Shown piece by piece: positions 44,120 through 53,688 of a stretch of 64,000 nt of DNA; position 1 is the first letter of the stretch, and each line of letters starts with the position of its first letter. The notes beneath the pieces were generated by a model. It saw only the letters and a list, made by a program, of their open reading frames with translations, made no database searches and was not told the DNA's origin. Source of the DNA: Streptomyces paradoxus (GTDB taxonomy: Bacteria; Actinomycetota; Actinomycetes; Streptomycetales; Streptomycetaceae); NCBI RefSeq assembly GCF_014202475.1, contig NZ_JACHGV010000001.1:364087-428086 (forward strand). The letters run 5' to 3'. The position numbers and the translations under genes are program-made.

Positions 44120-45310
44120 TCAGGGCTGCATCAGGACCTTGACCGCGCCGTCCTGCTTGCGCTGGAACATCTCGTACGCGTGCGGGGCCTGCGACAGCGA
44201 GACCCGGTGGGTGGCGAAGTCGTCCACGCCGAGGGGGTCCTCGTCGGTCAGGTACGGCATGATCTCGTCGCTCCAGCGGCGGACGTTGGCCTGGCCCATC
44301 CGCATCTGGATCTGCTTGTCGAACAGGGTGAGCAGCGGCAGCGGGTCCGCCATGCCGCCGTAGACACCGGACAGCGAGATGGTGCCGCCGCGGCGCACCA
44401 GGTCGATGGCGGTGTAGAGCGCGGCGAGGCGGTCGACGCTGAAGCGCTCGGCGATCGGGGCGCCGATCTTGCGGGGCAGGATCGCCGCGGCGTTCTGCAC
44501 CATGCGTGCGGCGGCGCTGCCGTGGGCCTCGGTGCCGACGGCGTCGATCACGGCGTCGGGGCCACGGCCGTCGGTCTGGTCGCGGATCGCCTCGACGAGT
44601 TCCTTCTCGTCGTCGAAGGCCCGCAGGTCGAAGGTCTCCACGCCCCGTGCCTTCGCCCGGCGCAGCCGCTCCGGGACCAGGTCGACGCCGAACACCCGCC
44701 CTGCGCCCTGTACCTGGGCGACGCGGCAGGCCATGTCGCCGATGGGGCCGAGGCCGAGCACGGCGACGCTGCCGCCCTGCGGGACGCCGGCGTAGGCGAC
44801 CGCCTGCCAGGCGGTGGGCAGGACGTCGGAGAGGTAGACGAAACGGTCGTCGGGCGGGCCCTCGGGGACCTTGATCGGGCCGAACTGTGCTTGCGGGACG
44901 CGCAGGTACTCGGCCTGGGCGCCCGGCACCGCGCCGTACAGGCGGGTGTAGCCGAACAGGGCGGCGCCCATGCCCTCGCCCTGCACCTGGGTGGTCTCGC
45001 ACTGCGTGGGCAGGCCGGTCAGGCACATCCAGCAGTTGCCGCAGGCGATCTGGAACGGCACCACGACCCGGTCACCCACCTGCAGGTCCGGGACGCCGGC
45101 GCCGACCTCCTCGACGATGCCCATGGGTTCATGGCCGAGGATGTCGCCCGGGGTCATGAACGGTGTGAGCACTTCGTACAGGTGGAGGTCGGACCCGCAC
45201 AGGCCGGTGGAGGTGATGCGGATGACCGCGTCCGTCGGCTCCTGGATCGTCGGATCGGGCACGTTCTCCACCCGCACGTCCCGCTTGCCCTGCCAGGTCA
45301 CTGCCCTCAT
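44120..45310 (-). CDS. Zinc-dependent alcohol dehydrogenase (formaldehyde-dehydrogenase-like)
   Basis: This is a 396-residue medium-chain dehydrogenase. The catalytic zinc region has CGSDLHLYE and GHEPMGIVEEVG, the structural-zinc loop has three close Cys (CGNCWMCLTG then QCETT), and the NAD-binding motif is VLGLGPIGDMACRVA (about 182-196). The long form with GADLxxxxHxYE-like spacing fits the glutathione-independent formaldehyde/alcohol dehydrogenase-like subgroup. The substrate is unknown. It converges on the ligase gene, 10 bp from its stop, and shares a 190-bp divergent promoter region with the lipoprotein gene. Confidence 0.9.
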   Translation of the reverse strand: MRAVTWQGKRDVRVENVPDPTIQEPTDAVIRITSTGLCGSDLHLYEVLTPFMTPGDILGHEPMGIVEEVGAGVPDLQVGDRVVVPFQIACGNCWMCLTGLPTQCETTQVQGEGMGAALFGYTRLYGAVPGAQAEYLRVPQAQFGPIKVPEGPPDDRFVYLSDVLPTAWQAVAYAGVPQGGSVAVLGLGPIGDMACRVAQVQGAGRVFGVDLVPERLRRAKARGVETFDLRAFDDEKELVEAIRDQTDGRGPDAVIDAVGTEAHGSAAARMVQNAAAILPRKIGAPIAERFSVDRLAALYTAIDLVRRGGTISLSGVYGGMADPLPLLTLFDKQIQMRMGQANVRRWSDEIMPYLTDEDPLGVDDFATHRVSLSQAPHAYEMFQRKQDGAVKVLMQP

Positions 45311-45500
45311 GGCCTCGCGCTCCCTCCGTCAGCGTGCGCGTCGGTCGTACGGCGGGGCCCGGGTACCCGGACGCTCCGCGCTGAACCTTGAGCCGATCGA
45401 CGGACGGCACCGAGGCCCCTTCCCCGGCAGCGACGATCAACTATGGCCATCGATGTTCAGATAAGCGCACAATCAAGGCAGATCGATGACATAAGGCGCG

Positions 45501-46496
45501 GTGGCGACGGTGGGCATGGGACGAGGGGTGCGCGAACGGCGCGCCGCGAGGACGGTGGCGCTGCTTGTCGCCACGGTGACGGCCGCCTTGGCGGCGGGCT
45601 GCACGAGCGGGGCCGGACCGCGCGACGACGGACGGGGCTCACCCCAGGAGTCGAAGCAGGGGACCTCCCCCTCGGCGACCGGCCCCTCCGTCCTCGCCGT
45701 CAAGATCGACAACGCCGCCGCGGCCCGTCCGCACACGGGCGTCGACGCCGCGGACGTGGTCTACGCCGAGCAGGTCGAGGGCGGGCTGAGCCGGCTGATG
45801 GCGGTGTACGCGACCCGGCTGCCGGAGACGGCCGGGCCGGTGCGCAGCGCCCGCGAGCCGGACCTGGAGCTGCTGCGCCAGTTCGACCGCCCCACGCTCG
45901 CCTTCTCCGGCGCGCAGAGGAAGCTCCTGCCGCTGATCGACAAGGCACCGCTGCGGGCGGAGACGCCCGGCAACGCGGCCGACGCCTTCTTCCGCGGCAC
46001 CGGCAAGCCCGCCCCGCACAACCTCTACCTGCGGCCCGGGCGGATCGTGCCCGAAGCCCCCGGGCAGGCCGCCCTGACCACCGGTTTCCGCTACGGCCCG
46101 GCGCCCGAGGGCGGCACGGCGACGGAGACCCGGGCGGTGCGCTACCCGGCGGCCCGTTTCACCTTCACCTGGTCGGACTCCCGCGACCGGTGGCTGGTCG
46201 GCATGGACGGCACGCCCGCGACGACGGCCGACGGGGAGCGGATGGCGGCCGCGACGGTGGTCGTGCAGTACGTGAAGGTGCGCGCGTCCGCCTTCCGGGA
46301 CTTCCTCGGCAACAACACGCCGTACACCGAGACGGTCGGCTCGGGCAAGGCGACGGTGCTGCGGGACGGGCGGGCCTGGGACGTGAACTGGAAGCGGGAG
46401 GAGGCTTCGGACGGCACCTCGTTCACCACGGGCGACGGCGCTCCGGTGAACTTCGCGAAGGGCCAGGTGTGGGTGGTGTTCGCCGGGGCACCCTGA
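45501..46496 (+). CDS. DUF3048 lipoprotein
   Basis: This 331-residue exported lipoprotein has an N-terminal signal with the lipobox LAAGC (Cys at about 34), after which it should be lipid-anchored outside the membrane. The DUF3048 (YerB-like) domain is evident: VKIDNAAAARPHTGVDAADVVY, then GGLSRLMAVYATRLPETAGPVRSAR. The function of this family is unknown. The start is GTG at 45501, with GTG at 45510 or ATG at 45516 as alternatives. Two ATCGATG words 33 bp apart (45449, 45482) lie in the region upstream. Confidence 0.85.
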   Translation: MATVGMGRGVRERRAARTVALLVATVTAALAAGCTSGAGPRDDGRGSPQESKQGTSPSATGPSVLAVKIDNAAAARPHTGVDAADVVYAEQVEGGLSRLMAVYATRLPETAGPVRSAREPDLELLRQFDRPTLAFSGAQRKLLPLIDKAPLRAETPGNAADAFFRGTGKPAPHNLYLRPGRIVPEAPGQAALTTGFRYGPAPEGGTATETRAVRYPAARFTFTWSDSRDRWLVGMDGTPATTADGERMAAATVVVQYVKVRASAFRDFLGNNTPYTETVGSGKATVLRDGRAWDVNWKREEASDGTSFTTGDGAPVNFAKGQVWVVFAGAP

Positions 46497-46520
46497 CCGG
46501 ACCGCCCGGGCCGGCGCCCC

Positions 46521-46985
46521 TCAGCGGGGTGTCACCTGGGGCTCGTCGGGATTGCGGAGCCCCTCGGCCGCGTCCGCGACCCGCCGGATGAGGTCGAAGA
46601 ACACCGTCCGCTCGTCGGCGGTCAGCGGGGCGAGGAACACCTGGTTCATCCGGGCGGTGCGCACGGTCAGCCTGCGGTGCGTGCGCTCCCCCTCGTCCGT
46701 GAGGTGCAGCAGGGAGCGCCGGCCGTCCTGGGGGTCGCGGACCTTGTCGAGCAGTCCGCGCCTGCTGAGCCGGCTGATCACCTCGGCGATGGTGGACCGG
46801 TCGAGCCCCACCCGCTCCCCCACCGTGCGCTGGTCGAGGCCGGGCTCGGCGACGAGGGTGTTGAGGACCGCGAACTGGGGCGAGGTGATCTCCTCGGAGA
46901 CCATCGCGTTCCACAGCAGATAGTGGGCCTGCTGGAGCCGCCGGGCCAGGTGCCCGGGGTGGGTGGTGAGGTCCGCGGCCGCCAT
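46521..46985 (-). CDS. pcaV: MarR-family repressor of protocatechuate catabolism
   Basis: This 154-residue MarR protein has a winged helix-turn-helix at about 30-100 (TSPQFAVLNTLVAEPGLDQRTV, then LDRSTIAEVISRLSRRGLL, then the wing DPQDGRRS). In S. coelicolor, PcaV represses the divergent pca operon and releases DNA on binding protocatechuate (established, Davis and co-workers). The same gene order here makes the identity firm. The ATG at 46985 gives MAAADLTTHPGHLARRLQQA; readings further upstream cross the operator region. Confidence 0.93.
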   Translation of the reverse strand: MAAADLTTHPGHLARRLQQAHYLLWNAMVSEEITSPQFAVLNTLVAEPGLDQRTVGERVGLDRSTIAEVISRLSRRGLLDKVRDPQDGRRSLLHLTDEGERTHRRLTVRTARMNQVFLAPLTADERTVFFDLIRRVADAAEGLRNPDEPQVTPR

Positions 46986-47074
46986 GTGCACCCCTCGGTC
47001 GTTTCGTCGGTGCACTGAACAATACTCACCGCACGGGGCACTGTCTGCCGCGCACGCAAAAGACCGTAGGTGCA
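46986..47074. promoter_or_regulatory. Probable PcaV operator region
   Basis: The divergent pcaV-pcaI spacer holds three GTGCA words: GTGCAC (46986-46991), the dyad TCGGTGCACTGA (47007-47018) and GGTGCA (47069-47074). PcaV is known to act in this spacer. Which word it contacts is inferred. A TTGACG -35 candidate for the pca operon lies at 47087-47092 with a weak -10 box. Confidence 0.5.
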
Positions 47075-47190
47075 TCTGCCGAGGTCTTGACGCCTCTCGG
47101 TCCCGATGGCAGCGTGAGGAACAGCTCGCGGAAATACTCAGTGCCCTGATTAATCTGGTCGGGTCGCTCGGAAGAGATGGGGCTCCTCGG

Positions 47191-47946
47191 ATGGACAAGG
47201 TGGTCGCCACGGCCCTGGAGGCGGTGGCCGACGTGCCGGACGGCGCGTCGCTCGCGGTGGGCGGTTTCGGGCTGAGCGGTGTGCCGAACGTGCTGATCGG
47301 GGCGTTGTACGAGCGCGGCGTGGCCGGCCTGTCGGTGGTCTCCAACAACTGCGGGGCGATGGAGTCGGGCCTCGCGGTGCTGCTGGCCGCCGGAAGGATC
47401 GCCCGGGTCACGGGCTCCTACATCGGCGCCAACAAGGAGTTCGCCCGGCAGTACCTGGCCGGGGAGCTGGAGGTCGAGCTGATCCCGCAGGGCACGCTGG
47501 CCGAGCGGCTGCGGGCCGGGGGCGCCGGGATCCCCGCCTTCTACACCCCGGCCGGCGTGGGCACCCAGGTCGCCGACGGCGGGCTGCCCTGGCGCTACGA
47601 CGGTGAAGGCGGGGTCGCGCTCGCCTCGCCGCCGAAGGAGGTCAGGGACTTCGACGGCACCGAGTACGTGCTGGAGCGGGGCATCCGCACCGACTTCGCC
47701 CTGGTCCGGGCCGCGAAGGGCGACCGGCACGGCAACCTCGTCTTCAGCAAGTCCTCCCGGAACTTCAACCCGCTGGCCGCGATGGCCGGGCGGGTCACGG
47801 TCGCCGAGGTGGAGGAGCTGGTGGAGCCCGGCGAGATCGACCCGGACACGGTGCACCTGCCGGGCATCTTCGTGCAGCGGGTGCTCGCGCTCACCCCGGA
47901 GCAGGCGGCGGACAAGAAGATCGAGCAGCGGACGGTGAGGTCCTGA
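47191..47946 (+). CDS. pcaI: 3-oxoadipate CoA-transferase subunit A
   Basis: This 251-residue alpha subunit of the family I CoA-transferase moves CoA from succinyl-CoA to 3-oxoadipate. [16 protein letters not shown] (about 25-40) is the glycine-rich CoA-binding loop, and the [15 protein letters not shown] region follows. It pairs with PcaJ, whose start overlaps this stop by one base, so the subunits are made together. The ATG at 47191 has no strong Shine-Dalgarno sequence at normal spacing (GGAAGAG is 14 bp away). It is the first gene of the pca operon repressed by PcaV. Confidence 0.93.
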   Translation: MDKVVATALEAVADVPDGASLAVGGFGLSGVPNVLIGALYERGVAGLSVVSNNCGAMESGLAVLLAAGRIARVTGSYIGANKEFARQYLAGELEVELIPQGTLAERLRAGGAGIPAFYTPAGVGTQVADGGLPWRYDGEGGVALASPPKEVRDFDGTEYVLERGIRTDFALVRAAKGDRHGNLVFSKSSRNFNPLAAMAGRVTVAEVEELVEPGEIDPDTVHLPGIFVQRVLALTPEQAADKKIEQRTVRS

Positions 47947-48590
47947 TGGCCTGGACGCGCGAGGAGATGGCCGCACGGGCGGCGCGGGAGCTGCGGGACG
48001 GCCAGTACGTCAATCTCGGCATCGGCCTGCCGACACTGATCCCGAACCACCTCCCCGAGGGCGTCGAGGTCGTCCTGGAGTCGGAGAACGGCATCCTGGG
48101 CACCGGCCCCTACCCCACCGAGGACGCCGTCGACCCGGACCTGATCAACGCCGGCAAGGAGACGGTGACGGTCCTGCCGGGCGCCTCCTTCTTCGACTCG
48201 GCGCTGTCGTTCTCGATGATCCGGGGCGGGCACATCGACGTCGCCGTGCTCGGTGCCATGCAGGTGTCCGAGCGGGGCGACCTGGCCAACTGGGCCGTCC
48301 CCGGGAAGCTGATCACCGGCATCGGCGGGGCGATGGACCTGGTGCACGGCGCCCGCACGGTCATCGTGGTGATGACGCACACCGCCAAGGACGGCTCCCC
48401 CAAGATCCTCACCGAGTGCGCCCTGCCGCTGACCGGCAAGGGGTGCGTGAACCGGATCATCACCGACCTCGGCGTCCTCGACGTCACCGACGGCGGCCTC
48501 GTCCTGGTCGAGACCGCGCCGGGCGTGACCGCCGAGGAGATCGTCACCAGGACCGACGCCGAACTGACCGTGCCGGAGGGCCTGAAGTGA
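47946..48590 (+). CDS. pcaJ: 3-oxoadipate CoA-transferase subunit B
   Basis: This 214-residue beta subunit carries the catalytic Glu in the motif [11 protein letters not shown] (about 39-49), which forms the enzyme-CoA thioester intermediate. [19 protein letters not shown] and [20 protein letters not shown] are typical of the family. Its ATG shares one base with the pcaI stop, and its stop overlaps the GTG of pcaF (GTGA), so the three genes are translationally coupled. Confidence 0.95.
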   Translation: MAWTREEMAARAARELRDGQYVNLGIGLPTLIPNHLPEGVEVVLESENGILGTGPYPTEDAVDPDLINAGKETVTVLPGASFFDSALSFSMIRGGHIDVAVLGAMQVSERGDLANWAVPGKLITGIGGAMDLVHGARTVIVVMTHTAKDGSPKILTECALPLTGKGCVNRIITDLGVLDVTDGGLVLVETAPGVTAEEIVTRTDAELTVPEGLK

Positions 48591-49789
48591 AGGACGTCTA
48601 CATCGTCGACGCGGTCCGCACGCCGATCGGCCGCTACAACGGCGGCCTCGCGAGCGTGCGTCCGGACGACCTGGCCGCGCACGCCGTCCGCGAACTCCTC
48701 GGCCGCACGCCGGAGCTGGACCCGGCCCGGGTCGAGGACGTGTACTTCGGCAACGCCAACGGGGCCGGCGAGGAGAACCGCAACGTCGGCCGGATGGCCG
48801 CGCTGCTCGCCGGTCTGCCCACGTCCGTGCCGGGCGTGACGGTCAACCGGCTGTGCGCGTCCGGCCTGGAGGCCGTGATCCAGGCGGCCCGGGCCATCGC
48901 GCTCGGCGACGCGTCCATCGCGCTGGCCGGCGGCGTCGAGTCCATGACCCGGGCGCCGTACGTCCTGCCGAAGAGCGACAAGCCCTTCCCGGCCGGGCAC
49001 ACCGAGCTGTACTCGACGACGCTCGGCTGGCGGATGGTCAACCCGCGCATGGAACCGCAGTGGACGATCCCGCTGGGCGAGTCGGCAGAACTCATCGCGG
49101 ACAAGCACAAGATCGGCCGGGAGCAGCAGGACGAGTTCGCCCTGCGCAGCCACGAGAAGGCGGCGCGGGCGCAGGCCGAGGGCCTGTTCGACGCCGAGCT
49201 GGCGCCCGTGCCGATTCCGCAGCGCAAGGGCGAGCCGGTGGTCCTCGCCGCCGACGAGTGCGTGCGGCCGGATGCCTCCCTGGCGGCGATGGCGAAGCTG
49301 AAGCCGTCCTTCCGCCAGGAGGGCGGCACGGTGACCGCGGGCAACGCGTCGCCGCTGAACGACGGTGCGGCGGCGCTGCTGCTCGTCGACGACGAGGGGT
49401 TGAGGGCGACGGGCCGCGAGCCGCTGGCCCGCGTCAGCGCGACGGGTGTCTCCGCGACCGACCCGCACTACTTCGGGCTCGCCCCCGTCGAGGCGGTCAA
49501 CCGGGCGTTGGCCAAGGCGGGCAGGGGGTTCGACGACCTGTCCGTGCTGGAGCTGAACGAGGCGTTCGCAGCTCAGGTGCTGGGGTGTGTGGCCGAGTGG
49601 CCCGAGTTCGATCCCGCGATCCTGAACCCACAGGGCGGAGCGATCGCCCTGGGACATCCGCTGGGTGCGTCCGGGGCCCGGCTGGCCGGCACGGTCGCTC
49701 ATCAACTTGCCCGGCGTGGCGGTGGCGTGGGTGTGGCCACGCTGTGCATCGGGGTGGGGCAAGGGCTCGCCCTCGTCCTGGAACGTTAG
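48587..49789 (+). CDS. pcaF: 3-oxoadipyl-CoA thiolase
   Basis: This 400-residue thiolase cleaves 3-oxoadipyl-CoA to succinyl-CoA and acetyl-CoA, the last step of the pathway. The nucleophile Cys is in [18 protein letters not shown] (about 90), the catalytic His in [10 protein letters not shown] and [19 protein letters not shown], and the second Cys in [11 protein letters not shown]. The GTG start overlaps the pcaJ stop. A 112-bp gap with a repeat and hairpin separates it from pcaH, the only sizeable break in the operon. Confidence 0.95.
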   Translation: MKDVYIVDAVRTPIGRYNGGLASVRPDDLAAHAVRELLGRTPELDPARVEDVYFGNANGAGEENRNVGRMAALLAGLPTSVPGVTVNRLCASGLEAVIQAARAIALGDASIALAGGVESMTRAPYVLPKSDKPFPAGHTELYSTTLGWRMVNPRMEPQWTIPLGESAELIADKHKIGREQQDEFALRSHEKAARAQAEGLFDAELAPVPIPQRKGEPVVLAADECVRPDASLAAMAKLKPSFRQEGGTVTAGNASPLNDGAAALLLVDDEGLRATGREPLARVSATGVSATDPHYFGLAPVEAVNRALAKAGRGFDDLSVLELNEAFAAQVLGCVAEWPEFDPAILNPQGGAIALGHPLGASGARLAGTVAHQLARRGGGVGVATLCIGVGQGLALVLER

Positions 49790-49795
49790 GCATTC

Positions 49796-49864
49796 GGCTG
49801 CGGGCCGTCCGTGGCCGGTCGCGCCCGCGCGGCGGAGCCGCATATCGATCCAGCCCCGCGCCCC
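49796..49864 (+). repeat. Streptomyces dispersed intergenic repeat, copy 2
   Basis: The pcaF-pcaH gap carries CGGCTGCGGGCCGTCCGTGG, GGTCGCGC and CCCCGCGCCCCT in the same order as the copy after tex (1401-1460), with a longer insertion in the middle. Its presence inside a catabolic operon is unusual for an element that normally follows genes. Confidence 0.6.
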
Positions 49865-49874
49865 TTCTGGGGCG
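49859..49874 (+). promoter_or_regulatory. Hairpin 27 bp upstream of pcaH
   Basis: CGCCCC (49859-49864) pairs with GGGGCG (49869-49874) around TTCT. It may lower read-through, protect mRNA ends or tune pcaH translation within the operon. Confidence 0.45.
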
Positions 49875-49901
49875 AGACTCACAAGAACCTCAGGGACCCC
49901 C

Positions 49902-50675
49902 ATGACTCTCACGCAGCACGACATCGACCAGGAGATCGCGGCCGAGCACGCCGCGTACGAGAAGCGGCTCGCCGACGGCGGCCCCGTCGAGCACCAGCCG
50001 CGGCGCGACTACGCGCCCTACCGGTCCTCGGTGCTCCGGCACCCCAAGCAGCCGCCGGTCACGATCGACGTCGGCAAGGACCCCGAGCTGGTGGAGCTGT
50101 TCTCCCCCGCCTTCGGGGAGCGGGACATCACCGAGATCGACAACGACCTCACCCGGCAGCACGCCGGGGAGCCCATCGGTGAGCGCATCACCGTCTCCGG
50201 GCGGCTCCTGGACCGCGACGGCCGCCCGGTGCGCGGCCAGCTCGTGGAGGTCTGGCAGGCCAACTCGGCGGGCCGCTACGCCCACCAGCGCGAGCAGCAC
50301 GACGCCCCGCTGGACCCCAACTTCACCGGCGTGGGACGCACCCTCACCGACGACGACGGCCGGTACCACTTCACCACCGTCCAGCCGGGCCCGTACCCGT
50401 GGCGCCAGCACCGCAACGCCTGGCGGCCGGCGCACATCCACTTCTCCCTGTTCGGCACGGCGTTCACCCAGCGCCTCGTGACGCAGATGTACTTCCCGAG
50501 CGACCCGCTGTTCCCCTACGACCCGATCATCCAGTCCGTGACGGACGACGCGGCCCGGCAGCGGCTGGTCGCGACGTACGACCACGGCCTGTCGGTGCCG
50601 GAGTTCTCGATGGGCTACCACTGGGACATCGTGCTGGACGGCCCGCAGGCCACCTGGATCGAAGAAGGGCGCTGA
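49902..50675 (+). CDS. pcaH: Protocatechuate 3,4-dioxygenase beta subunit
   Basis: This 257-residue catalytic (iron-bearing) subunit, with PcaG, opens the ring of protocatechuate between the hydroxyls. The non-haem Fe(III) ligands of intradiol dioxygenases are visible: Tyr in SAGRYAHQ, Tyr in GPYPWRQHRNAWRPAHIHFS and two His in the same stretch. The LVEVWQANSAGRY and MYFPSDPLFPYDP patches are characteristic. The ATG at 49902 was chosen for the family N-terminus. PcaG starts 6 bp after the stop. Confidence 0.95.
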   Translation: MTLTQHDIDQEIAAEHAAYEKRLADGGPVEHQPRRDYAPYRSSVLRHPKQPPVTIDVGKDPELVELFSPAFGERDITEIDNDLTRQHAGEPIGERITVSGRLLDRDGRPVRGQLVEVWQANSAGRYAHQREQHDAPLDPNFTGVGRTLTDDDGRYHFTTVQPGPYPWRQHRNAWRPAHIHFSLFGTAFTQRLVTQMYFPSDPLFPYDPIIQSVTDDAARQRLVATYDHGLSVPEFSMGYHWDIVLDGPQATWIEEGR

Positions 50676-50681
50676 CCAGCC

Positions 50682-51287
50682 ATGACGAGGATCGACACCA
50701 GCCGGCCGGAGAGCGTGCTGCCCACCCCCTCGCACACCGTCGGCCCGTTCTACGGCCACGCCCTGCCGTTCCGCGGCGGCGAGGACATCGCACCCCTCGG
50801 GCACCCGGACACCGTCACCGTGCACGGCTGCGTCACCGACGGCGCGGGCACACCCCTGCCGGACGCCCTGATCGAACTGTGGGGCCCGGACCCCGACGGC
50901 AACCTGCCGACGGCCGACGGCTCGATGCGGCGCGACCCGGCCTCGGGCGGCTTCCTCGGGCGCAACGGCGTGGAGTTCACGGGCTGGGGACGGATCCAGA
51001 CCGACGCGAACGGCCACTGGTACGCGCGGACGCTGCGGCCCGGCGCCCGCGGGCGGAACGCCCCGTACCTCAGCGTGTGCGTCTTCGCGCGCGGGCTGCT
51101 CGTGCACCTGTACACCCGGATCTACCTGCCCGGCGACGCGGCGGCGCTCGCCGCCGATCCGCTGCTGTCCGGGCTGGAGGACGCTCGCCGCGACACGCTG
51201 ATCGCCTCGGAGGAGGGGGACGGCACGTACCGTTTCGACATCCGCCTTCAGGGCGAAGGCGAGACGGTCTTCCTGGAGTTCCAGTGA
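50682..51287 (+). CDS. pcaG: Protocatechuate 3,4-dioxygenase alpha subunit
   Basis: This 201-residue alpha subunit has the same intradiol fold without the iron ligands: PSHTVGPFYGHALPF at the N-terminus, then LIELWGPDPDGNLPTADG and the late SVCVFARGLLVHLYTRIYLP. It shapes the substrate pocket of the PcaHG heterodimer. The stop overlaps the GTG of pcaB by 4 bp, giving translational coupling. Confidence 0.94.
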   Translation: MTRIDTSRPESVLPTPSHTVGPFYGHALPFRGGEDIAPLGHPDTVTVHGCVTDGAGTPLPDALIELWGPDPDGNLPTADGSMRRDPASGGFLGRNGVEFTGWGRIQTDANGHWYARTLRPGARGRNAPYLSVCVFARGLLVHLYTRIYLPGDAAALAADPLLSGLEDARRDTLIASEEGDGTYRFDIRLQGEGETVFLEFQ

Positions 51288-52576
51288 CATCTCCCTCTGG
51301 TGACACCGGCCTGCTCGCCCCGGGGTGGGCGGGTTCGGCGGCCGCGGCGGCCACCGGCGACCAGGCATATCTGCGGGCGCTGCTGGACGCCGAGGCCGCG
51401 CTGACCCGCGCGCAGGCCGCTGTGGGGCTGGCCCCGGCCGAGGCCGCGACGGCGGTGACCGAGGCGGCCGGCGGCACCTTCGACGCGGTCTCCCTCGCCG
51501 GACGGGCCCGCGCGGGCGGCAACCCCGTCATCCCGCTGGTCGCTGATCTGACGAAGGCCGTGGGCGACGCGTACGGCCCCTACGTCCACCGGGGCGCGAC
51601 CAGCCAGGACATCCTGGACACGGCGACGATGCTGGTCGCCTCACGGACCCTCGGCCTGGTCGTCGCCGATCTCGGCCGTACCGAACAGGCCCTCGCCCGG
51701 CTGGCCGCCGAGCACCGTGACACCGCGATGCCGGGGCGGACCCTCACCCAGCACGCCGTACCGACCACGTTCGGGCTGAAGGCGGCCGGGTGGCGGTCGC
51801 TGGTGCTGGACGCGCGGGACCGGGTGCGGGCGGTCCGGGAGTCACTGCCCGCCCAACTCGGCGGTGCGGCGGGGACACTGGCGGCCTTCGGGGCGTACGG
51901 CGCGGGCGACCCGGCCGGGTTGCCGGAGGCGTACGCCCGGGAACTCGGGCTGCGGGCACCCGATCTGCCCTGGCACACCCTGCGGACGCCGGTCGGCGAC
52001 CTCGCCGGATGCCTGGCCTTCGCCGCCGGCGCGCTCGGCAAGCTCGCGGTGGACGTCCTGACCCTGTCGCGCACCGAGATCGCCGAGGTCGTGGAGGGCA
52101 GCGGCGGGGGTTCGTCCGCCATGCCGCACAAGTCCAACCCCGTGCGCTCCACCCTGATCGCCTCCGCCGCGCGGCGGGCACCGCAGCTCGCGGCCACGCT
52201 GTACGGGGCCATGGCCGCCGAGGACGAGCGTCCGGCCGGGGCCTGGCACGCCGAGTGGGAGCCGCTGCGGGACCTGCTGCGGCTGGTCGGCGGTGCCGCC
52301 CGGGACGCCGCGGAACTCGCGGAGGGACTGCGGGTCAGGCCCGGTGCCATGCGCGAACACCTGGATCTCACCCACGGGTTGATCGTCTCCGAGCGGCTGT
52401 CCGCCGAACTGGCCCCGGTGCTGGGCCGCGCCCGCGCCAAGGAACTCCTCACTCGGCTGGCCTCGGAGGGGCGGCCGCTCGCCGAGGCGCCGGAGCTGGC
52501 GGACGCCGACCTCGACCCGACCCACTACACGGGCTCCGCCGGGGCCCTCACCGACCGTGCCCTGGAGCGACGTTGA
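51284..52576 (+). CDS. pcaB: 3-carboxy-cis,cis-muconate cycloisomerase
   Basis: This is a 430-residue fumarase/aspartase-superfamily enzyme that cyclises the ring-opened carboxymuconate to gamma-carboxymuconolactone. The superfamily signature GSSAMPHKSNPVRS (about 275-290) contains the flexible catalytic loop, and VHRGATSQDILDTATMLV and GRTLTQHAVPTTFGLKAAGW are the other conserved regions. The GTG start overlaps the pcaG stop and the stop overlaps the TTG of pcaL (TTGA). Confidence 0.94.
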   Translation: MTSPSGDTGLLAPGWAGSAAAAATGDQAYLRALLDAEAALTRAQAAVGLAPAEAATAVTEAAGGTFDAVSLAGRARAGGNPVIPLVADLTKAVGDAYGPYVHRGATSQDILDTATMLVASRTLGLVVADLGRTEQALARLAAEHRDTAMPGRTLTQHAVPTTFGLKAAGWRSLVLDARDRVRAVRESLPAQLGGAAGTLAAFGAYGAGDPAGLPEAYARELGLRAPDLPWHTLRTPVGDLAGCLAFAAGALGKLAVDVLTLSRTEIAEVVEGSGGGSSAMPHKSNPVRSTLIASAARRAPQLAATLYGAMAAEDERPAGAWHAEWEPLRDLLRLVGGAARDAAELAEGLRVRPGAMREHLDLTHGLIVSERLSAELAPVLGRARAKELLTRLASEGRPLAEAPELADADLDPTHYTGSAGALTDRALERR

Positions 52577-53688
52577 CCCTCCTGAACCACCGTGCCGAGG
52601 GATCCTCCTCCGCTTCCCCGCTACTGCTCGGCCCCTCGCTCGGCACGTCGTACGCCCTGTGGGACGAGGTGGCGCCCGAGCTGTCGGTCACCCATCGGGT
52701 GGTCCGCTGGGACCTGCCGGGGCACGGCGGTTCGCCGGCCGGCCTCATCGGGGCGGGTGCGACGGTCGCCGACCTCGCCGGGCTGGTGCTGGCGCTCGCC
52801 GATTCGCTCGGCATCGAGCGGTTCGCGTACGCGGGCGTGTCCCTGGGCGGGGCCGTGGGGCTGCATCTCGCGGTGCACCATCCGCAGCGGCTGTCGTCCC
52901 TGGCCGTGATCTGCTCGTCGGCGCACTTCAACGGCTCAACGCCGTGGGAGGAGCGGGCCGCGCTGGTGCGGAGCGAGGGGCTCGCTCGGCTTGCGGACAA
53001 CGCCGACGCGCGCTGGTTCGCCGGCGGCTTCAGCGTGCCGCGCCTGGTCCAGGACCACCGGGACGCCGATCCCGACGCGTACGCCGCCTGCTGTGACGCG
53101 CTCGCCGCGTTCGACCTGCGGGACCGGCTCACGGAGATCGCCGTGCCGGCCCTGCTGATCGCCGGTCGCGAGGATCCCGCGACGCCGCCCGCGCATCTGC
53201 GGGAGATCGCCGACGCCGTGCCGGGCGCGACGCTCGTGGAGCTGCCGGGCGCCTCGCACCTGGCGCCCGCGCAGTGCCCGGAGGCGGTGCTGACCGCCCT
53301 GCGCGCACACTTCGGCCAGGAGGCCCGCCGGGGGATGGCGGTACGGCGCGAGGTGCTCGGCGACGCCCACGTCGACCGGGCGCAGGACCGGCAGACACCG
53401 TTCACGGCCCGCTTTCAGGACTTCATCTCGCGCTACGCCTGGGGCGAGATCTGGACCGACCCGACCCTCTCGCGCCGCGAGCGCAGCATGATCACCCTGA
53501 CCGCGCTGGTCGCGCACGGCCACTACGACGAGCTGGCCATGCACGTCCGCGCGGCCCGCCGCAACGGGCTGACCCCGGAGGAGATCGGCGCGGTGCTGCT
53601 CCAGACGGCCGTGTACTGCGGGGTGCCGGCGGCGAATTCGGCGTTCGCTACGGCCCAGCGGGTGCTGGCGGAGGAGGACACCCCTTGA
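52573..53688 (+). CDS. pcaL: Fused 3-oxoadipate enol-lactonase / 4-carboxymuconolactone decarboxylase
   Basis: This 371-residue fusion joins PcaD (about 1-245, alpha/beta hydrolase with nucleophile Ser in YAGVSLGGAVGLHLA, Asp in IAGREDPATPP and His in GASHLAPAQ) to PcaC (about 255-370, carboxymuconolactone decarboxylase with RYAWGEIWTDPTLSRRERSM). The fusion is known in actinomycetes as PcaL and links two consecutive steps. The TTG start overlaps the pcaB stop. Its TGA uses the first two bases of the left inverted repeat of the adjoining island, so the native C-terminus may have been altered by that insertion. Confidence 0.95.
   Translation: MTLLNHRAEGSSSASPLLLGPSLGTSYALWDEVAPELSVTHRVVRWDLPGHGGSPAGLIGAGATVADLAGLVLALADSLGIERFAYAGVSLGGAVGLHLAVHHPQRLSSLAVICSSAHFNGSTPWEERAALVRSEGLARLADNADARWFAGGFSVPRLVQDHRDADPDAYAACCDALAAFDLRDRLTEIAVPALLIAGREDPATPPAHLREIADAVPGATLVELPGASHLAPAQCPEAVLTALRAHFGQEARRGMAVRREVLGDAHVDRAQDRQTPFTARFQDFISRYAWGEIWTDPTLSRRERSMITLTALVAHGHYDELAMHVRAARRNGLTPEEIGAVLLQTAVYCGVPAANSAFATAQRVLAEEDTP

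Noticed and set aside
45449..45488. Two ATCGATG words 33 bp apart upstream of the DUF3048 gene
   Set aside because: Short and without symmetry to any known box; not enough for a regulatory call.
46521..53688. The pca cluster as a novel pathway
   Set aside because: Gene content, order and the PcaV repressor match the known actinobacterial protocatechuate branch of the beta-ketoadipate pathway.
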